From: Piper betle
Taxonomy: Eukaryota > Streptophyta > Magnoliopsida > Piperales > Piperaceae
NCBI GenBank assembly: GCA_033002965.1
Contig: JAURVB010001787.1
Coordinates: 1 to 64,000 of the forward strand
Direction: 5' to 3'
Length of the DNA stretch: 64,000 nucleotides
Below, in pieces: positions 36,700 through 49,087 of the stretch. The notes under the pieces are model-generated. The model was given only the letters and a program-made list of their open reading frames with translations, did not search any database and was not told where the DNA came from. How positions within the stretch are numbered: the stretch's first letter is position 1; every line of letters starts with the position of its first letter. Both the position numbers and the translations under genes were made by a program.

Positions 36700-38085
36700 T
36701 GATAACGGGTACTTTCCTATTCATTGCCTATTTGAGTCTATTCTTGCTTAGAGTTATGGCAAGTTGAAGTATCTTATTTTGAGCATGTTTTGATGGAGTG
36801 TTATTTAGTTCTTTCCTGTAAGAGGATTAAGTCTTATTTTATTTTTTTCCTAGTTTAGGTCTAAGTCTTATTTTAGTTTTGTTGTAGAACCAGAAGAAGC
36901 CTTTACTCTTTTATATATACATATATATGATGTATTGTAGGCTTTGGGCCATCATCTTATTATTAAATGGTGCAACTCTTTGCATTGTGCTACCCTAATG
37001 CTTTGTGTTTTACTCTTCTTCTAAGTGATTTAGAGTAAAGTTATGAGAGGATAGGAATCTTTGTGAGCTTTTTCTTGTCAAGTTATCTTATAATTTGCAT
37101 CGTTAGAGCAGTTTAGATCCTTTGTTATGCCTGTTTTTACCCCATCACCACCCCAACTCCACCCTCTTGTCTCATTGTTCTTACCGCTGATCGTGGAATC
37201 TAATGCTATGGCTGTCGGACTTCTGAAAACTCACCAAATAGTGATGATAAGGTGAACACTATTCTACAGGTTTTGATGGAGTTGAAAGCCAGTTAATTTC
37301 ATTTTGACAAGTTGCAAGTCCATCAAGAACGTTTCCAGGAGCATATTCATTACATAGAAACTGGACTTTTTGTGACTATAGCTCGCCATGATAGGCTTAA
37401 CAATTTGGTTTGTGCGGGGACTTCCCAGTCACTCAATGACATTGCCAATCAGCGTGTTACAGAAACTATGATTACAATGGTTATGTCTCAAAACCTAGCC
37501 ACTATACCTTCTGCTCCTTTACAACAAAAGCCGGCACTTGTACCCCCTCTCTTGAATCTAGATCATGTACCCTAGACCCTTTCTGAACCCCCTCCTTACA
37601 GTCCTCCAGATCAGTTACCATTGCAGCAGATTCCAGTTCCTATTCAGTGTGCCAATATTCATCAGAGTCATCAACTGCTGGCTGTTCTTCCAGAGCTTTA
37701 TGAATAAGATGATGTTCAATAGCCTGTTTATGATGGATTAAGCCCCAAGTGCCTATTCATATTCATCATGATCCTGCTTCCAAGCAATGGCATACCTGCT
37801 TCATTATGAAGATACGAACTCGAGGTTGAGTTTTTTTCCAGAAGAGGGGATTCATGATGGATACTTACCTATTCATTGCCTATTTGAACCCATTCTTATT
37901 TAGAGCTACTATTAGTCAAAGTTTCTTATATTAAGCATGTTCTATTGGAATCTTATTCAGTTCTTTCCTCTTGGAGGATTAAGTCTTTTTTGAATGTTTT
38001 CCTAGTAAGTCTTGTTTTAATGTTTTCCTAGTTTAAGTTGAAGTCTTATATTAGTTCGCTCTAGAACTAGAAGAAGTCTTTTCTC

Positions 38086-38090
<5 letters not shown>
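36700..38090 (+). mobile_element. Small retroelement relic in the leader intron
   Basis: Two direct repeats (36700-36930 and about 37850-38090) share CCTATTCATTGCCTATTTGA, TTCTTTCCT.T..GAGGATTAAGTC and AGAA.CAGAAGAAG. Between them lies a broken gag-like reading frame with E-L-K-A-S and a final K-I-R-T-R-G, followed by a purine-rich AGAAGAGGGGATT tract just before the second repeat. These are LTRs plus residual interior. Exact ends are obscured; the right repeat dissolves into a TA microsatellite. Confidence 0.55.

Positions 38091-38146
<56 letters not shown>
38090..38146. repeat. (TA)n microsatellite
   Basis: About 55 bp of near-perfect TA dinucleotide followed by TACATACATATATACACGC. Confidence 0.9.
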
Positions 38147-38148
<2 letters not shown>

Positions 38149-38210
38149 CATATATACACGCACAAAAATGCTAGAATGTTAACCCTTTTTTAAATGTGAA
38201 CTTTTATCAG

Positions 38211-38325
38211 GACCGTCGATTTTTCATCCAGTAGTTTACATTGGGTAGTTATTTATGGAACTATCCATAACCACCCACCATAACTCCTCCGTCTAAACCA
38301 TTAGATGAAAAATTAACAGCTATGA
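38211..38325. repeat. Foldback MITE in the leader intron
   Basis: GTCGATTTTTCATCCAGTAG at the left pairs with TAGATGAAAAATTAACAGC at the right with few mismatches, and the inner part TATGGAACTATCCATA is itself palindromic. No coding capacity. Confidence 0.65.
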
Positions 38326-39201
38326 TGCAGGCTCACAAAGGTTATATATATATATTGTGAACTTGTTCTTTCAAAGTTATCTTGCAGCATCAATTAGTTT
38401 ATGGCAAGATTGACTACTAAAATTTTTATGTATTTAATATTTCTTTCGTGCCAACCATGGGGACCCTAATAATCCGGACTGATGATACACACGTCAAAAC
38501 TAAATATGATCCTTAACCACACAAAAAACCTAATGGCGCTTTTATTTTGAGACTGAATTTTTCATTTTGTTAATATTTTTTGTTTTCATTTTTATTATGG
38601 GGCAGTTTTTGGTGTTGATTTCAGATTTAGAATATGTCTCTTTGTCTGTTGTTTGTACACCTGTATTTACTGTTTTGTTGTGGGGTTTTGTATTGTTAGA
38701 GGATTAGAAGAATGCATAAATGTTATTGTTCTGTTTTTTCGTCTTTTGTGTTTTAGGCTTGAACTTCTGCCTTATGCTTTCCTGCATATCTGATGTTTTA
38801 GGATGTTTCTCCTTGTATTTCTCTCGCTTGTGATGGAGATTTTTTGTTTGTTTTAAGTTAGAAAACTAACAGTATCTATTTCTTCACTGCATGCCTTCAT
38901 CATTTAGCTGTATGACATGCATACAAACATCGATGGCATTTGACATGCAGGCAAACCTTGGTTTTTATGGTAAACATTTCAGTGTTGTTTGCCCAAAATT
39001 TTGTGGTGGGGTCCTAGTTATTTACATGTGGTTTGTCGATTCTAGTTTATGACTTTGTAAAAGGGTATGATTTTTTTTGGTATGGAACAATTTTTTTCTT
39101 TTTCTTTTTAAATATTTCCCAATTTTCAACAGTTTTATTGATGATGAATTGTATCCCAGATCATTCTTTCAACATCCGCAGATCACTTTGTATATTGAAG
39201 A

Positions 39202-42200
39202 ATGGAATGCAACAAAGAGGAGGCTGTACGTGCCATGAGCATTGCCGAGAGAAAAATGCAAAGCAAAGACTTTGTGGGTGCCCGCAAAATGGCACATATG
39301 GCACAAAAGATGTTTCCTGGATTAGAAAACATATCTCATATGTTATCTGTATGCGATGTGCATTGTGCTGCTGATGTTAAAGCTGGCCTTGAAAAGGACT
39401 GGTATGGAATCCTTCAAGTAGAGATCACTGCCGATGATGTTACAATTAAAAAGCAGTATCGAAGGCTTGCTCTTTTACTCCATCCTGATAAAAACAAGTT
39501 TTCTGGGGCAGAGGCCGCTTTCAAAATCATTGGTGAAGCACAAAGGATTCTACTTGATAGATGCAAAAGGCTTGAACATAATGTAAAGAGAAATATGGCT
39601 CATAACGGTGTTCCTGCTAAGCGTCAGCATCAACCTCCAAATGGGACACGCCAAAGTTACAAGAAGAATCCTCCTCAGAATTCTGATGCAACTTCCCAGC
39701 AATATGATGTCTTAAATACTTTCTGGACGAGGTGCCCTTTTTGTGGAACTAAATATCAGTATTTTAAAACTGTTATGAATAAGGCCATTCGTTGTCAAAA
39801 TTGCATGAAGCCTTTCATTGCATATGATTTGTGTGATCTTAGTGGACCTGGTGTTCGGTCGGCTTCTGTGGAAGAAGTTTCTGGGCAGAAAAGAAATTCT
39901 TCTAAACAAGACTTACAAACTCCTGTGGGCACAGCGGCCTCACATGAGAATCTGTCTAGAGAGCCTCCTGCAGAAGGTGTTACTGGGGCTGAAAACGAGC
40001 TAAGAGCCGACGGCACTGAACACAAAGTTGGAAAGGGCAAAGCAAAAGGGTCCAATGTAGTAAAACCGGTGGACCAGCCTCACATTGTTGGTGGGAAGAA
40101 GAGAGGAAGAAAGGAAACAAAGAAACCCACTGAAGGAAATGATAAAGTAGATGCAACTATGGAGTTTGATTCCCCTTCCCATAAGAGCAAGGAAGCTGTC
40201 TCACATGAGTGTCTGCGGAGATCAGAAAGGAAAAAGCAACATGTTGACTATGAGGGGCATGGTAGTGATGGGGACAATGGCGATGATTTTAAGAATTTTT
40301 CAAGTCCTAAAAGGTCAAAGGTATGCACACACATTAACGAGGCAGCATCCTGTGAGAAAGGTGTTAGAGCTGACCAGGAAGCTAAATTATTCAAGGATGG
40401 AGTGCCCTCTGGAAGACCAGATGAAAATACTAGTTGGACACCAGAAGGACATCCAAAGGCACCTAGCAGCGAGGAAAAACCTAGGATGGATGATAAATCA
40501 GAAGGTTATATTAAAGAAAGATTAAGGTCTGAGATAAATGATGATGAAAATGTAGTTACATACACTCAGCCAGAATTTTATGACTTTGACCAGGATAGGA
40601 CTGAAAAATCTTTCAAGGCAAATCAAATATGGGCACTTTATGATGATCGACAAGGTCTACCTAGATTCTATGCGAAGATAAAGCGAGTCATTTCCTCTTC
40701 CTTTAAAGTTCACTTCACGTGGCTGGAAACCCTTCACCCCTTCCAAGACTCGGTTAATAGGAATGACGTTCCTTGTGCTTGTGGGACATTCAAGGTAGAA
40801 GGGGATAGTTTTAGTAGTGAAACTGTTACTATGTTCTCCTACCTTACCTCTTGGGAGAAAGGACCGACAAAAAACACTTACAATCTTTTTCCAAGGAGGG
40901 GTGACGTCTGGGCTGTCTTCAAAAATTGGGACATTGGATGGACCTCCGACTTAAATAAGTACGAGAACTGCGAGTTCGAGATTGTGGAGATTCTTTCTGA
41001 TTATAGTAAGGAGAATGGCGTGGAAATGGCATATTTAAGGAAAGTGAAAGGCTTTGTCAGCCTGTTTCAGCGTTTGACTAACAAGGGGACAGATAAACAT
41101 CAAATTGGACCAGAAGAGTTGCAGAGTTTTTCACATAAGATTCCATCTCATCGGCTGTTGGGAACAGAAAGAGAGGGTGTTCCTGAAAGGTCCATTGAGC
41201 TTGATCCAGCAGCTGTTCCTACTGGACTCAAGGAGTTTGAACCTTTGAATGACTTAAATTTTGAAAATGAGATTAATGATTCTCTGCACCACAACGCTCA
41301 TGTTAAACCTTTGAAGTCGCAGGAAAACTTCTCAACTGGTGTTGACAACATAAAAAAGGGGAAGCAGACTGTTTGTCAGTATCCTGAGATAGTCAATGGG
41401 TCTAGTGATAAGAGAGCCTCGTTTTCAGATGCAAATCCTAGGGAAGCTGAGCATCTTGAGTTTGGAGAAAACTCGTTGGAAGGGGAAAGAGCAGGGCCTA
41501 ATTTGATTTCACAGACAGCTCCTTTTCCAAGTTCTTATGAGCTGCCTGGTTCTGAATTCCATAATTTTGAAACAGCCATTTCGGTTGATGATTTTCAACT
41601 GGGTCAGTTCTGGTCCCTGTACAGTGATGAAGATGGGTTGCCCAAGTACTATGCTAAGATTGAGGAGGTTGAGATTGATGGCTTTTCTGTGACAGTGAGG
41701 TGGTTTGAGCTATCTCCAACCTTTGAAGAGGAAAGACGATGGTCCAAAGAGGGACTACCGGCTGGTTGTGGTACCTTCAGACTTTGTGGTACCGACACCT
41801 ATAACACTATTGGAGCTTTCTCTCATCAGATTCGTGCAATTCCCACAACTAGACACAGATTCCTTCTCAGCCCTCAGAAGGGTGAAGTGTGGGTTTTGTA
41901 CAAAAACTGGAAACTAGGATGGATCTTGTCCGATATGGTGAATTGTGAGTATTTGCTGGTGGAAATCCAGCATGCCTCTCAATTTGGGTTCAGAGTAGTA
42001 GCCCTAGAGAAGGTCGGGGGTTATAGATATGTTTTCAAAGCTGTTGGCACCGAGAAAGATATCCCTCCTGATGAGACACTAAGGTTTTCTCATCAGGTTC
42101 CTGCTTTCCACCTTACGGAGGAGAGAGGTGGCAAATTGAGAGGTTACTTTGAACTGGACCCTGCAGCCTTGCCTGAGGATCTCTTATGCTCTCATCCAAG

Positions 42201-42204
42201 TTGA
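39202..42204 (+). CDS. J-domain protein with two DUF3444 domains
   Basis: An intronless 1,000-residue co-chaperone-type protein. The J domain is at residues 66-120 (D-W-Y-G-I-L-Q, Y-R-R-L-A-L-L-L-H-P-D-K-N) with the HPD motif at 94-96 needed to stimulate Hsp70 ATPase. A CxxC..CxxC pair follows (C178, C181, C198, C201; F-W-T-R-C-P-F-C-G), usual in this plant subfamily. A low-complexity charged linker with several K/R clusters (about 225-460) suggests nuclear targeting. Two DUF3444 domains occupy about 470-675 and 790-990, with F-x-x-x-Q-I/F-W-x-L-Y-x-D and L-P-x-x-Y-A-K-I signatures. Length and layout match full-length plant members. The ATG gives the expected N-terminal helix rich in A, E and K. 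The gene has a probable 3.2-kb leader intron. No break is visible, so it is likely functional. The client proteins are unknown. Confidence 0.93.
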   Translation: MECNKEEAVRAMSIAERKMQSKDFVGARKMAHMAQKMFPGLENISHMLSVCDVHCAADVKAGLEKDWYGILQVEITADDVTIKKQYRRLALLLHPDKNKFSGAEAAFKIIGEAQRILLDRCKRLEHNVKRNMAHNGVPAKRQHQPPNGTRQSYKKNPPQNSDATSQQYDVLNTFWTRCPFCGTKYQYFKTVMNKAIRCQNCMKPFIAYDLCDLSGPGVRSASVEEVSGQKRNSSKQDLQTPVGTAASHENLSREPPAEGVTGAENELRADGTEHKVGKGKAKGSNVVKPVDQPHIVGGKKRGRKETKKPTEGNDKVDATMEFDSPSHKSKEAVSHECLRRSERKKQHVDYEGHGSDGDNGDDFKNFSSPKRSKVCTHINEAASCEKGVRADQEAKLFKDGVPSGRPDENTSWTPEGHPKAPSSEEKPRMDDKSEGYIKERLRSEINDDENVVTYTQPEFYDFDQDRTEKSFKANQIWALYDDRQGLPRFYAKIKRVISSSFKVHFTWLETLHPFQDSVNRNDVPCACGTFKVEGDSFSSETVTMFSYLTSWEKGPTKNTYNLFPRRGDVWAVFKNWDIGWTSDLNKYENCEFEIVEILSDYSKENGVEMAYLRKVKGFVSLFQRLTNKGTDKHQIGPEELQSFSHKIPSHRLLGTEREGVPERSIELDPAAVPTGLKEFEPLNDLNFENEINDSLHHNAHVKPLKSQENFSTGVDNIKKGKQTVCQYPEIVNGSSDKRASFSDANPREAEHLEFGENSLEGERAGPNLISQTAPFPSSYELPGSEFHNFETAISVDDFQLGQFWSLYSDEDGLPKYYAKIEEVEIDGFSVTVRWFELSPTFEEERRWSKEGLPAGCGTFRLCGTDTYNTIGAFSHQIRAIPTTRHRFLLSPQKGEVWVLYKNWKLGWILSDMVNCEYLLVEIQHASQFGFRVVALEKVGGYRYVFKAVGTEKDIPPDETLRFSHQVPAFHLTEERGGKLRGYFELDPAALPEDLLCSHPS

Positions 42205-43200
42205 TTGTGTATGGTGTTTTGTCCACTATGGCATAGATATGAAGTTATATTAACGCCTTGTTTACTGGTGCTTGGGTTTCCGCAACAGCATCTAGCCTTG
42301 CTGGACAGCTAAAAACCTATGCTTTTGTGATCAGGATCGTTGCTGACTTTAGCTGAAGCTATTCAGTTTGCAGTATTTGCTAGGGTCCAATTGTAGGTAT
42401 AATTAACCAACTCTTGGATCATTTTTTGGGTGAAGGTGTATTTTGCGTCCTTGAGCTTGCTTCTTGTTTGTAATTTGGATACTCCAAAAGCTACAGTAAG
42501 GGGAGAGAGATCAAAGGATTGTACCTTTCCAAATGGTGGTAACTGTATGAAGAACTTCCTCCGTTGTCTTTTATAAGATCCAATTAGGTGAAACATTCAT
42601 GCGAATGGCAAGCGCAGGTTTCTTTTTAAGGGGCATGTCTAGTATGATGTTGAGTTAGGCGCTGATAATTTTAACTTTTACTTTTGTGTGATTATGTCGC
42701 CATTTAGTGAATTTTAAACACCTGAGATTGGCTCTCGCCCTCTTTTTTTTTTTCTTTTTTTGGTCATATTTTCAACCAAAGCCCCTGTTAGTTTTGATGA
42801 TGGGAATTTTGACGAACATGTGCACCGAAATGGGTGAAATGTATTCGAGCCTTTAATGTAGATCCAGTGCTTAAAATGAGAGTTGTAGTAGCACAAGACA
42901 AGGTTTTTCCAATTTATGTTCACATTTATTTTGTCGAGACCATGTAGAACAAAATAGAAGTTCAGGGTTTCTTGCAATCTTCTCGTTTTTACCGAATGTG
43001 GCCTTAAAAAGTAAGCTGTGTGGTCTGTAGTGTACTTAAAAAAGTTACCTCCGTAGCTTTGAATTCAATTGTGTGTGTGCAAAATGAGATGCCACAGTCT
43101 CTTTAAATACCATTGTAAAATCCAATTTTGTCATAAAAATGTTTTGTAGAAACTCGATTGACCAAATTTCATTCCAGACGTTGCTCGAAAGACAGGAACC
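42205..43200. other. 3' UTR and downstream spacer of the J-protein gene
   Basis: T-rich sequence with likely polyadenylation area around 42650-42780. No gene. Confidence 0.4.
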
Positions 43201-43214
43201 TCGTTAGTGAGAAA

Positions 43215-43405
43215 TGATACGCATAATAGGGGAGAGTATTCGGTTACTTCGATTCCAAACCAACTTCCCATATACCCATTCAGCCAATGATTCACAATAC
43301 CAACCTGAACCGAAAATTAAGCCCAAAGTGAACCGAAACTGACCAAAATATTTTGGTCGGTTCTGTTCCTTTCGGACGAAAAACCGAATTTATAACACCC
43401 ACTTT
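43215..43405. mobile_element. Possible hAT-type terminal fragment
   Basis: GGGGAGAGTATTCGGTTACTTCG followed by repeated GAACCGAA/GGTCGGTT motifs resembles the subterminal region of plant hAT elements. The other end and a target duplication were not found. Confidence 0.3.
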
Positions 43406-44430
43406 TTTGTGGCTTTATGGTAAAAGACTTGACAATTTAGATAATTCTCATTGCAAATTTCGAATATATTATCTTAATACAATTCAATTATCAATGTAAT
43501 TACCCATCTTAATTATATGAAAGTGTGCACCTAGACCTGGCTATTATGTAGAATTTTCTACTCAAGTAGCATAAGTAGGCTGATTAAAGGAAGATTAGGA
43601 AGATCCCATTTCAAAATTGGGTATAATAGGTAAGAAATAGGTTTATGAATTAGCCGACATTACAAAAACAAAAAAAACTTTTCCCCGCCCCTAAAAAAGC
43701 CTTGAAAAAAAAATAATATTATCTGTATATGTGTATTAATTTTTTTATTTTTCCTGCCTAAAACAGTGGATAAATTTTTTGCCACCCCATTTTTGGCCAC
43801 CTAAATTTCCTCTATGATCTCGTATTGAATTTTAGTGTAAAGGGGATTTTTTATCTTACAATTTTCACCAGTGATATGTTGCCAGGTGTGGGCCCCACCA
43901 ATGCTATGTATACAAATCATATACTATCAGATGCACATACTACATCTATACTATTAGATCTATATAGATGGGCCCCATCTATTTAGATGCATGTTGTTTG
44001 TATTTTACTCACTATTTTTATAACAACCAAGCTAAATTAAAAATTAATGGGCTTAATCATTTCTTTAAAATAATTTAGCAAAACTAAAAATCTAAGTACA
44101 TATCTATTAATATATTAGATCTAACATCAGTAATTATTAGACAGGAAACTAACAAATTATTTTAAAATTTTATAGTTCTACTTCAAGGCTTACTCTAACT
44201 CGTTAAAGCTTTAATATAACAAAACCTCTGAAAGAAATTAGCACTAAACAGAAGTCTCTGCTATATCCTGCTTTAAAATAAGTTTAGTGTCAAATTCTCG
44301 AGCATAAAATTCTCACAAAATAGAGTAGCAAAACTTGAAATTTGGTGTTTGCTGGATGTGGACAACATGTATAAAGAACAGTTACAAGCTGATACTAAAT
44401 ACAGATCAGAAAGAACATTGTGCCATAATT
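43406..44430. other. AT-rich spacer
   Basis: No gene. A palindrome CTATATAGATGGGCCCCATCTA lies at about 43960-43982. Confidence 0.35.
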
Positions 44431-44433
44431 TTG

Positions 44434-47092
44434 TCAAACTTCATTAGCATTCACTAGGTCATACCACTCTGGGTGATGCGCCATCCAACACCTTATGAGA
44501 CAAAAGAACTGCATAAGATGCTCTACTTTCAAGCTGCAAAAAAAGCACGTATTGAAAGTGTAAGGAAATGTACAATGAAATTATTTAGTTAGTATGACCG
44601 ACATCAAACAGTATGATTGTGAGCTATTTAGCACACCTGATCCCAACAACAGTAAGGACTTAATACATTTTATGCTATTACAAACATTTCATTTTGTTTT
44701 TACACGATGAAAGGATAGAAGCTGTGTTTGTATGTGTATTCTTCCTTTCTTGAGATAGAATAAATTGTCTGACCCACTATATTTTAGCATATATTAGTGG
44801 TTTTCGTAATAGTACCACTGCATAAAATAAATGAAGGAATAAGGCTACAAGAGCAACCTGAAAGGCCGAGTAGGCCCAAAGGTACTCCGGGAAGCTGCAA
44901 ATAGTAGAGAGAACAATAAAAAACCATCAAGCTTGAATTACCAGGCTAAAAAAAATTAAGTGCATTGGATCTTTTACCTAAAAAAACAGCAAAGATTGTG
45001 GCCAAAAAGCTCAGAATGAAAGAAAAAGGTACTGAAACCCTTAATGCACTCGATTTTGTCATCAACCTTTAAAAGAAGTAGGCCATAGACATAGCAGGGA
45101 ATTCACAGTGAGCTGCAACAGGATAAATTAATGTGATCATGCCATGGACATAGCAGCAGGGCAGAATTTCACTTTTGAGGTCTATATGGCCTTAAAACAA
45201 CAACTTACCATTAGCTGCTCAATGAAGAAAAAATAGCACAGTGTACCAATCAGAAGTAGTATACTCACGTCCTGCCAAGCTCAACAAGCAAAACAGCAGA
45301 TACATACTAGATGAAATTAGTTAACATAAGGCAGAAGCATAAAAAGATAACTTTGTAAAATGGTTCAAATAATAAGTGTTATCTAGTTATAGGTACGAGA
45401 GTATAAACTGATTCTCTTCTTTTCAACACGCCTTATTAGCTCAGAGTTAGCGCTATTTCTAGTTCTGTATATCCTGTGTGTTCTCTTTGAATTGAACTTT
45501 CCTCTCTCAGCAATGTCACAAAGTTCAAAACCTAATTCTTGCAACAGCATCTTAGTTTTAAAGAATTTCCACCCTCACAAAGCTGATCCAAACAAACTGA
45601 TAAACTGCAGTCATCTGGGGATTTGGGATTTGTTTCTGTTGAAAAAAATCCCCAAAATTGGAGATCAACCACAGCAAACAAAAATAATGGGAAAATAAAA
45701 CCTGAGAAATAAAATAAAACAAAACGAGCAGAGATTTAACGCGGAAAACCCTCCTTCAATCAAGAGTCAACCACGGGCAACAACAAACAATTCACTACTT
45801 TAACCAAAGATTACACGTGGAAAACCCTCCTTCAATCAAGAGTCAAAAACCACGGGCATCAAAAACCACGGGCAACAACGAACAATTCACTAGTTTAACC
45901 AAAGATTACAGTCATCAAATATATATAGAGATATACAAGAAAATTACTTACACACCCTATACTATTGAGATTACAAGATTTCACTCTCTCTCAAATACTC
46001 TCGTATAAGATAAACTCAAGACTATTTTTTCCTCCTCTCTTTTTCTTGTCTTTTTTTCTGCTTGTCTTTTTACTAGAATAAGGCAAATGAAGCTTAATTT
46101 ATAGAGAAGTTTTGAAACCCTTCAATTTCCATGGAAATACTAACAGTCACCTCTGTTAATATTCCGAAAAGCTTTGAGACCCTTCAATCTCTATGGAACA
46201 CCTAACAGCCACCTCTATTAATATTCTGAGATTTTTTTAGTATTCCGAGTGTAATAATGGACTACATATCATTAATACAATTACACATATTAACAGTTTC
46301 ACTGTAACAGCAGCGCACCAGATGAAGCAACTGGCTTTGGAGTGACCAAAGACGATTTCAATATAATAATTTTCCGCACCAATAATGATCTTGAAACTTT
46401 GTCACCAAATTTTCATCTCGATCATTCCAACCTTTGTTACTAAAATATTCGCATGAAAGAGAACACACACACACACTAGCAGATCAATACGGTATAGGAT
46501 CCTTGCAACCTTTGTCACTTGACAATTCACGAAAAAGAAAACATAATGATTACCAATTATGCAACCAAATGCATTATTAGTAGGTGGTATGTGTAATACG
46601 TAATAATTTTAGACACTATTTCTTCCTAACAGCTAAAGCTACGAAAATGGGACTAGAACAAATGCTCTGCTTTTAAAGCTGGATGAATTTCTGGCGGTGA
46701 TAGATTTGATGTTTACTAATTAAAAGTAGTGGTTACCAAATGATAAAGAAGATAATATATGGTAACAGATACAAGACAAAGCGTGTTGAAACAGGAGTAA
46801 CGGGAACAGATGCACTTCTATTCGATGAAAATGCTCTAATATAACTGGCAAGACTGGCGCCCTCAAGAACATTCCTGCCGCCAGGAGTTAGAAGAGGGCT
46901 TGTCTCATTGACGGGAATGGGTTTGGTTGCCTTCATCACATGGCTATGTCTTGCACCTCCAGTAGAACTACCTAGATCTTGAAACATTAACACAATTTTT
47001 CCATCATTAACCGAGTTTCCGAAATTCAAGTACAGTTGAGGTTTTTGAATTGAGAGTTTGAGATGCTTCCCAGCATTAGAGACCTGCATCAT
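44434..47092 (-). CDS. Putative multi-exon gene, unrecognised protein with membrane segments
   Basis: The strongest exon runs from about 47083 (acceptor ATGATGCAG|GTCTCT) to about 46737 (donor ATTTG|GTAACC). It reads L-K-L-S-I-Q-K-P-Q-L-Y-L-N-F-G-N-S, T-S-P-L-L-T-P-G-G-R-N-V-L-E-G and ends in a hydrophobic F-V-L-Y-L-L-P-Y-I-I-F-F-I. Candidate downstream exons with good splice sites are 45271-45209 (D-V-S-I-L-L-L-I-G-T-L-C-Y-F-F-F, a membrane helix), 45112-45067, 44894-44858 and a last exon from about 44535. The last two are open in more than one frame, so the C-terminus is uncertain: a stop at 44434 or 44459 depending on phase. The phase between the first and second listed exons does not join directly, so an exon is missing or misplaced. 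A leader or first exon near 47800-47945 is likely. I do not recognise the family. Confidence 0.4.
45637..46295 (-). mobile_element. Copia-like solo LTR (659 bp) in an intron
   Basis: Perfect 5-bp target duplication GTTTC (45632-45636 and 46296-46300). Plus-strand ends are TGTTGAAAAA and CATATTAACA. It contains GCGGAAAACCCTCCTTCAAT and AACCACGGGCAACAAC phrases typical of plant copia LTRs. That block is tandemly repeated at about 45744-45815 and 45819-45905. Orientation is judged from similarity to copia LTR texture only. Confidence 0.8.
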
Positions 47093-47799
47093 AATATATT
47101 AATTTTGGTAATTTTTTCCTTCCAAAGTTCATGATCAACTGCTAGGCTATATATATGTATGTATGACAGGATTCTCATGAGGTTACAAAGAATGACCAAA
47201 AACAATTTTTCCAATGACAACATCAAAACCTTGAAACAGTGTTGCGTATTTCTCGATCAAAATGCAGGCCGGTGATGCAAGCAGTCATTATCGATGCATG
47301 ACTATCCACATTCTCATTGCTATCATATTTATGTATTAAAAGATGACATAATAATAAAATTTCAGCTAGACATATCTACAGTTATAAGCTGGACAGTAAA
47401 TAAACTCAAAATTAAAATAGGATCAATTAAAACACATCAGGATGTCGGGTAGAGCATTTTTATTTCATCGCCCTTTAGTGTTAACGGAAAAAGAATCAAG
47501 AAAAAAAATAATTTAGCCTCGCCCTATCATAAGTTGCAAGCGTTAAACGATCAATCCGGATAGTTTAAAACTAAACAGGAACTAGAGGAGGTACCACCTC
47601 CGCAATCTCAACCAGCGCCACGATTGGCTTTATTGCAACAGCTCAAAAAAACTGTTAATCCGCCCAAAAGGCGTAACCAAGAATGGAAAATCACAAATAG
47701 TAGTAAATTACAAGAAAGAAAACGAAAAAAAGATAAAGATAAAGAGAACTTTGGAAATTAAGCTAGTATAATTTCTCTTGAGATGAACAGGGATCTATA

Positions 47800-47945
47800 T
47801 GAGGTTGCTGGCAGTGAAGAGCCGGAGCGTCGACGCCATTAGAGGAGCTCGGTTGGGTGGTCATTGTTTACTTGGAAGGAGGTGAGGAAGAAGAGCAGAA
47901 CATGAGAAGACGACGAAGCAGCTGAGCACCGGGGTATGCAGTGGT
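47800..47945 (-). other. Possible first exon/leader of the minus-strand gene
   Basis: A GC-richer stretch with CT-rich text on the minus strand and ATGs at 47859 and 47835. A short frame starting M-T-T-Q-P-S-S-S-N-G lies in it. It could not be joined in phase to the exon at 47083, so it may be untranslated. Confidence 0.3.
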
Positions 47946-47949
47946 CACT

Positions 47950-49080
47950 GGACATGCTACAATTGAATTTAACGTACCCGTCAATGATGTTATGTATGTT
48001 TGTATGGACATATGTATGTATGTGCCATGTAGAGATGTAGTCGAGCTTAATTTATCACGTTCGAATGACTTAATAATAAATTATTTTTTCGTTATAAAGC
48101 TTTAATCTATCACAATAGTATTTTACATGCAAACTCAGATACCTCTATGTAAATTTTTACTAAATTATATTACAGGAAAAATATAAATAAAGTTAGCTTA
48201 ACTTCAAATTGATTATTATTTGGCTCAGTTAGAACAAATTGAGTTTGAGGTAAGTAAAATTTAGTCGACTAAGAGACTTTTAATTGTACAGATTATGTAG
48301 CATTCATCACCCAATTTGATCCAATTTTTTCTTCATTTAAATCTGATTCGTATCGCTTCAATATTGTGCTTATTTGAATCAAGTTGACTCAAGTTTAAAT
48401 AGAGGTTGACAAATTTAATTTCTATTTACCAATAATTTTTTAATAATTTATATTAAATTTTATTTTATTTTAAAAATAAGATATTTTAAAATAGCTTAAT
48501 TATGTATATAAATAATATATTCACGTATATTTTTATTTAAATTTTATTTTATGTCTTTGTTCTTTTTATAATTTTAATTATATTCTTAGAACAAATTTTA
48601 ATGTACATAGTTTAAAATCTTAATTTTTTTATATAAAATATTATTCTCCCAGACATAGTTCAAATATGTTTCATTTAACTTTGGGTGTCATTTTCAACGA
48701 GATCTTATTTTGGAATTTGAATATCAACTCATATCTACTCTTATTAATAAAAGAAGAATTCAATGCTGACACGGGATTAAAAGTTGGAGAATTAGCAAAT
48801 TAAATAGAGTTTTAAAAATAATAATAATAAAATCTCTTGCATAGGGTCACGAGTTTAAATCTCGCTAACCTTAATTTATTTATTTAGTGAGGTACACTAT
48901 AAATTCATACGCTAAAAGAAAAAATGAACTAACACGTTAAAAAGATTAATCGATCATTTTTTCTGTTTCAACGTGACAATAAAATCTCTTGGCTTTTCCA
49001 AAAGAACTTTAATCAAAGTTTGAGTTCCAATTAAAGTTTTTTCTTTAAGAGTAGGCTTATTTATTTCTGATACTAGGTCT
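47950..49080. other. AT-rich spacer
   Basis: No gene. Around 48840-48880 a B-box-like GAGTTTAAATCTC may mark a degraded SINE. Confidence 0.35.
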
Positions 49081-49087
49081 GACAATT

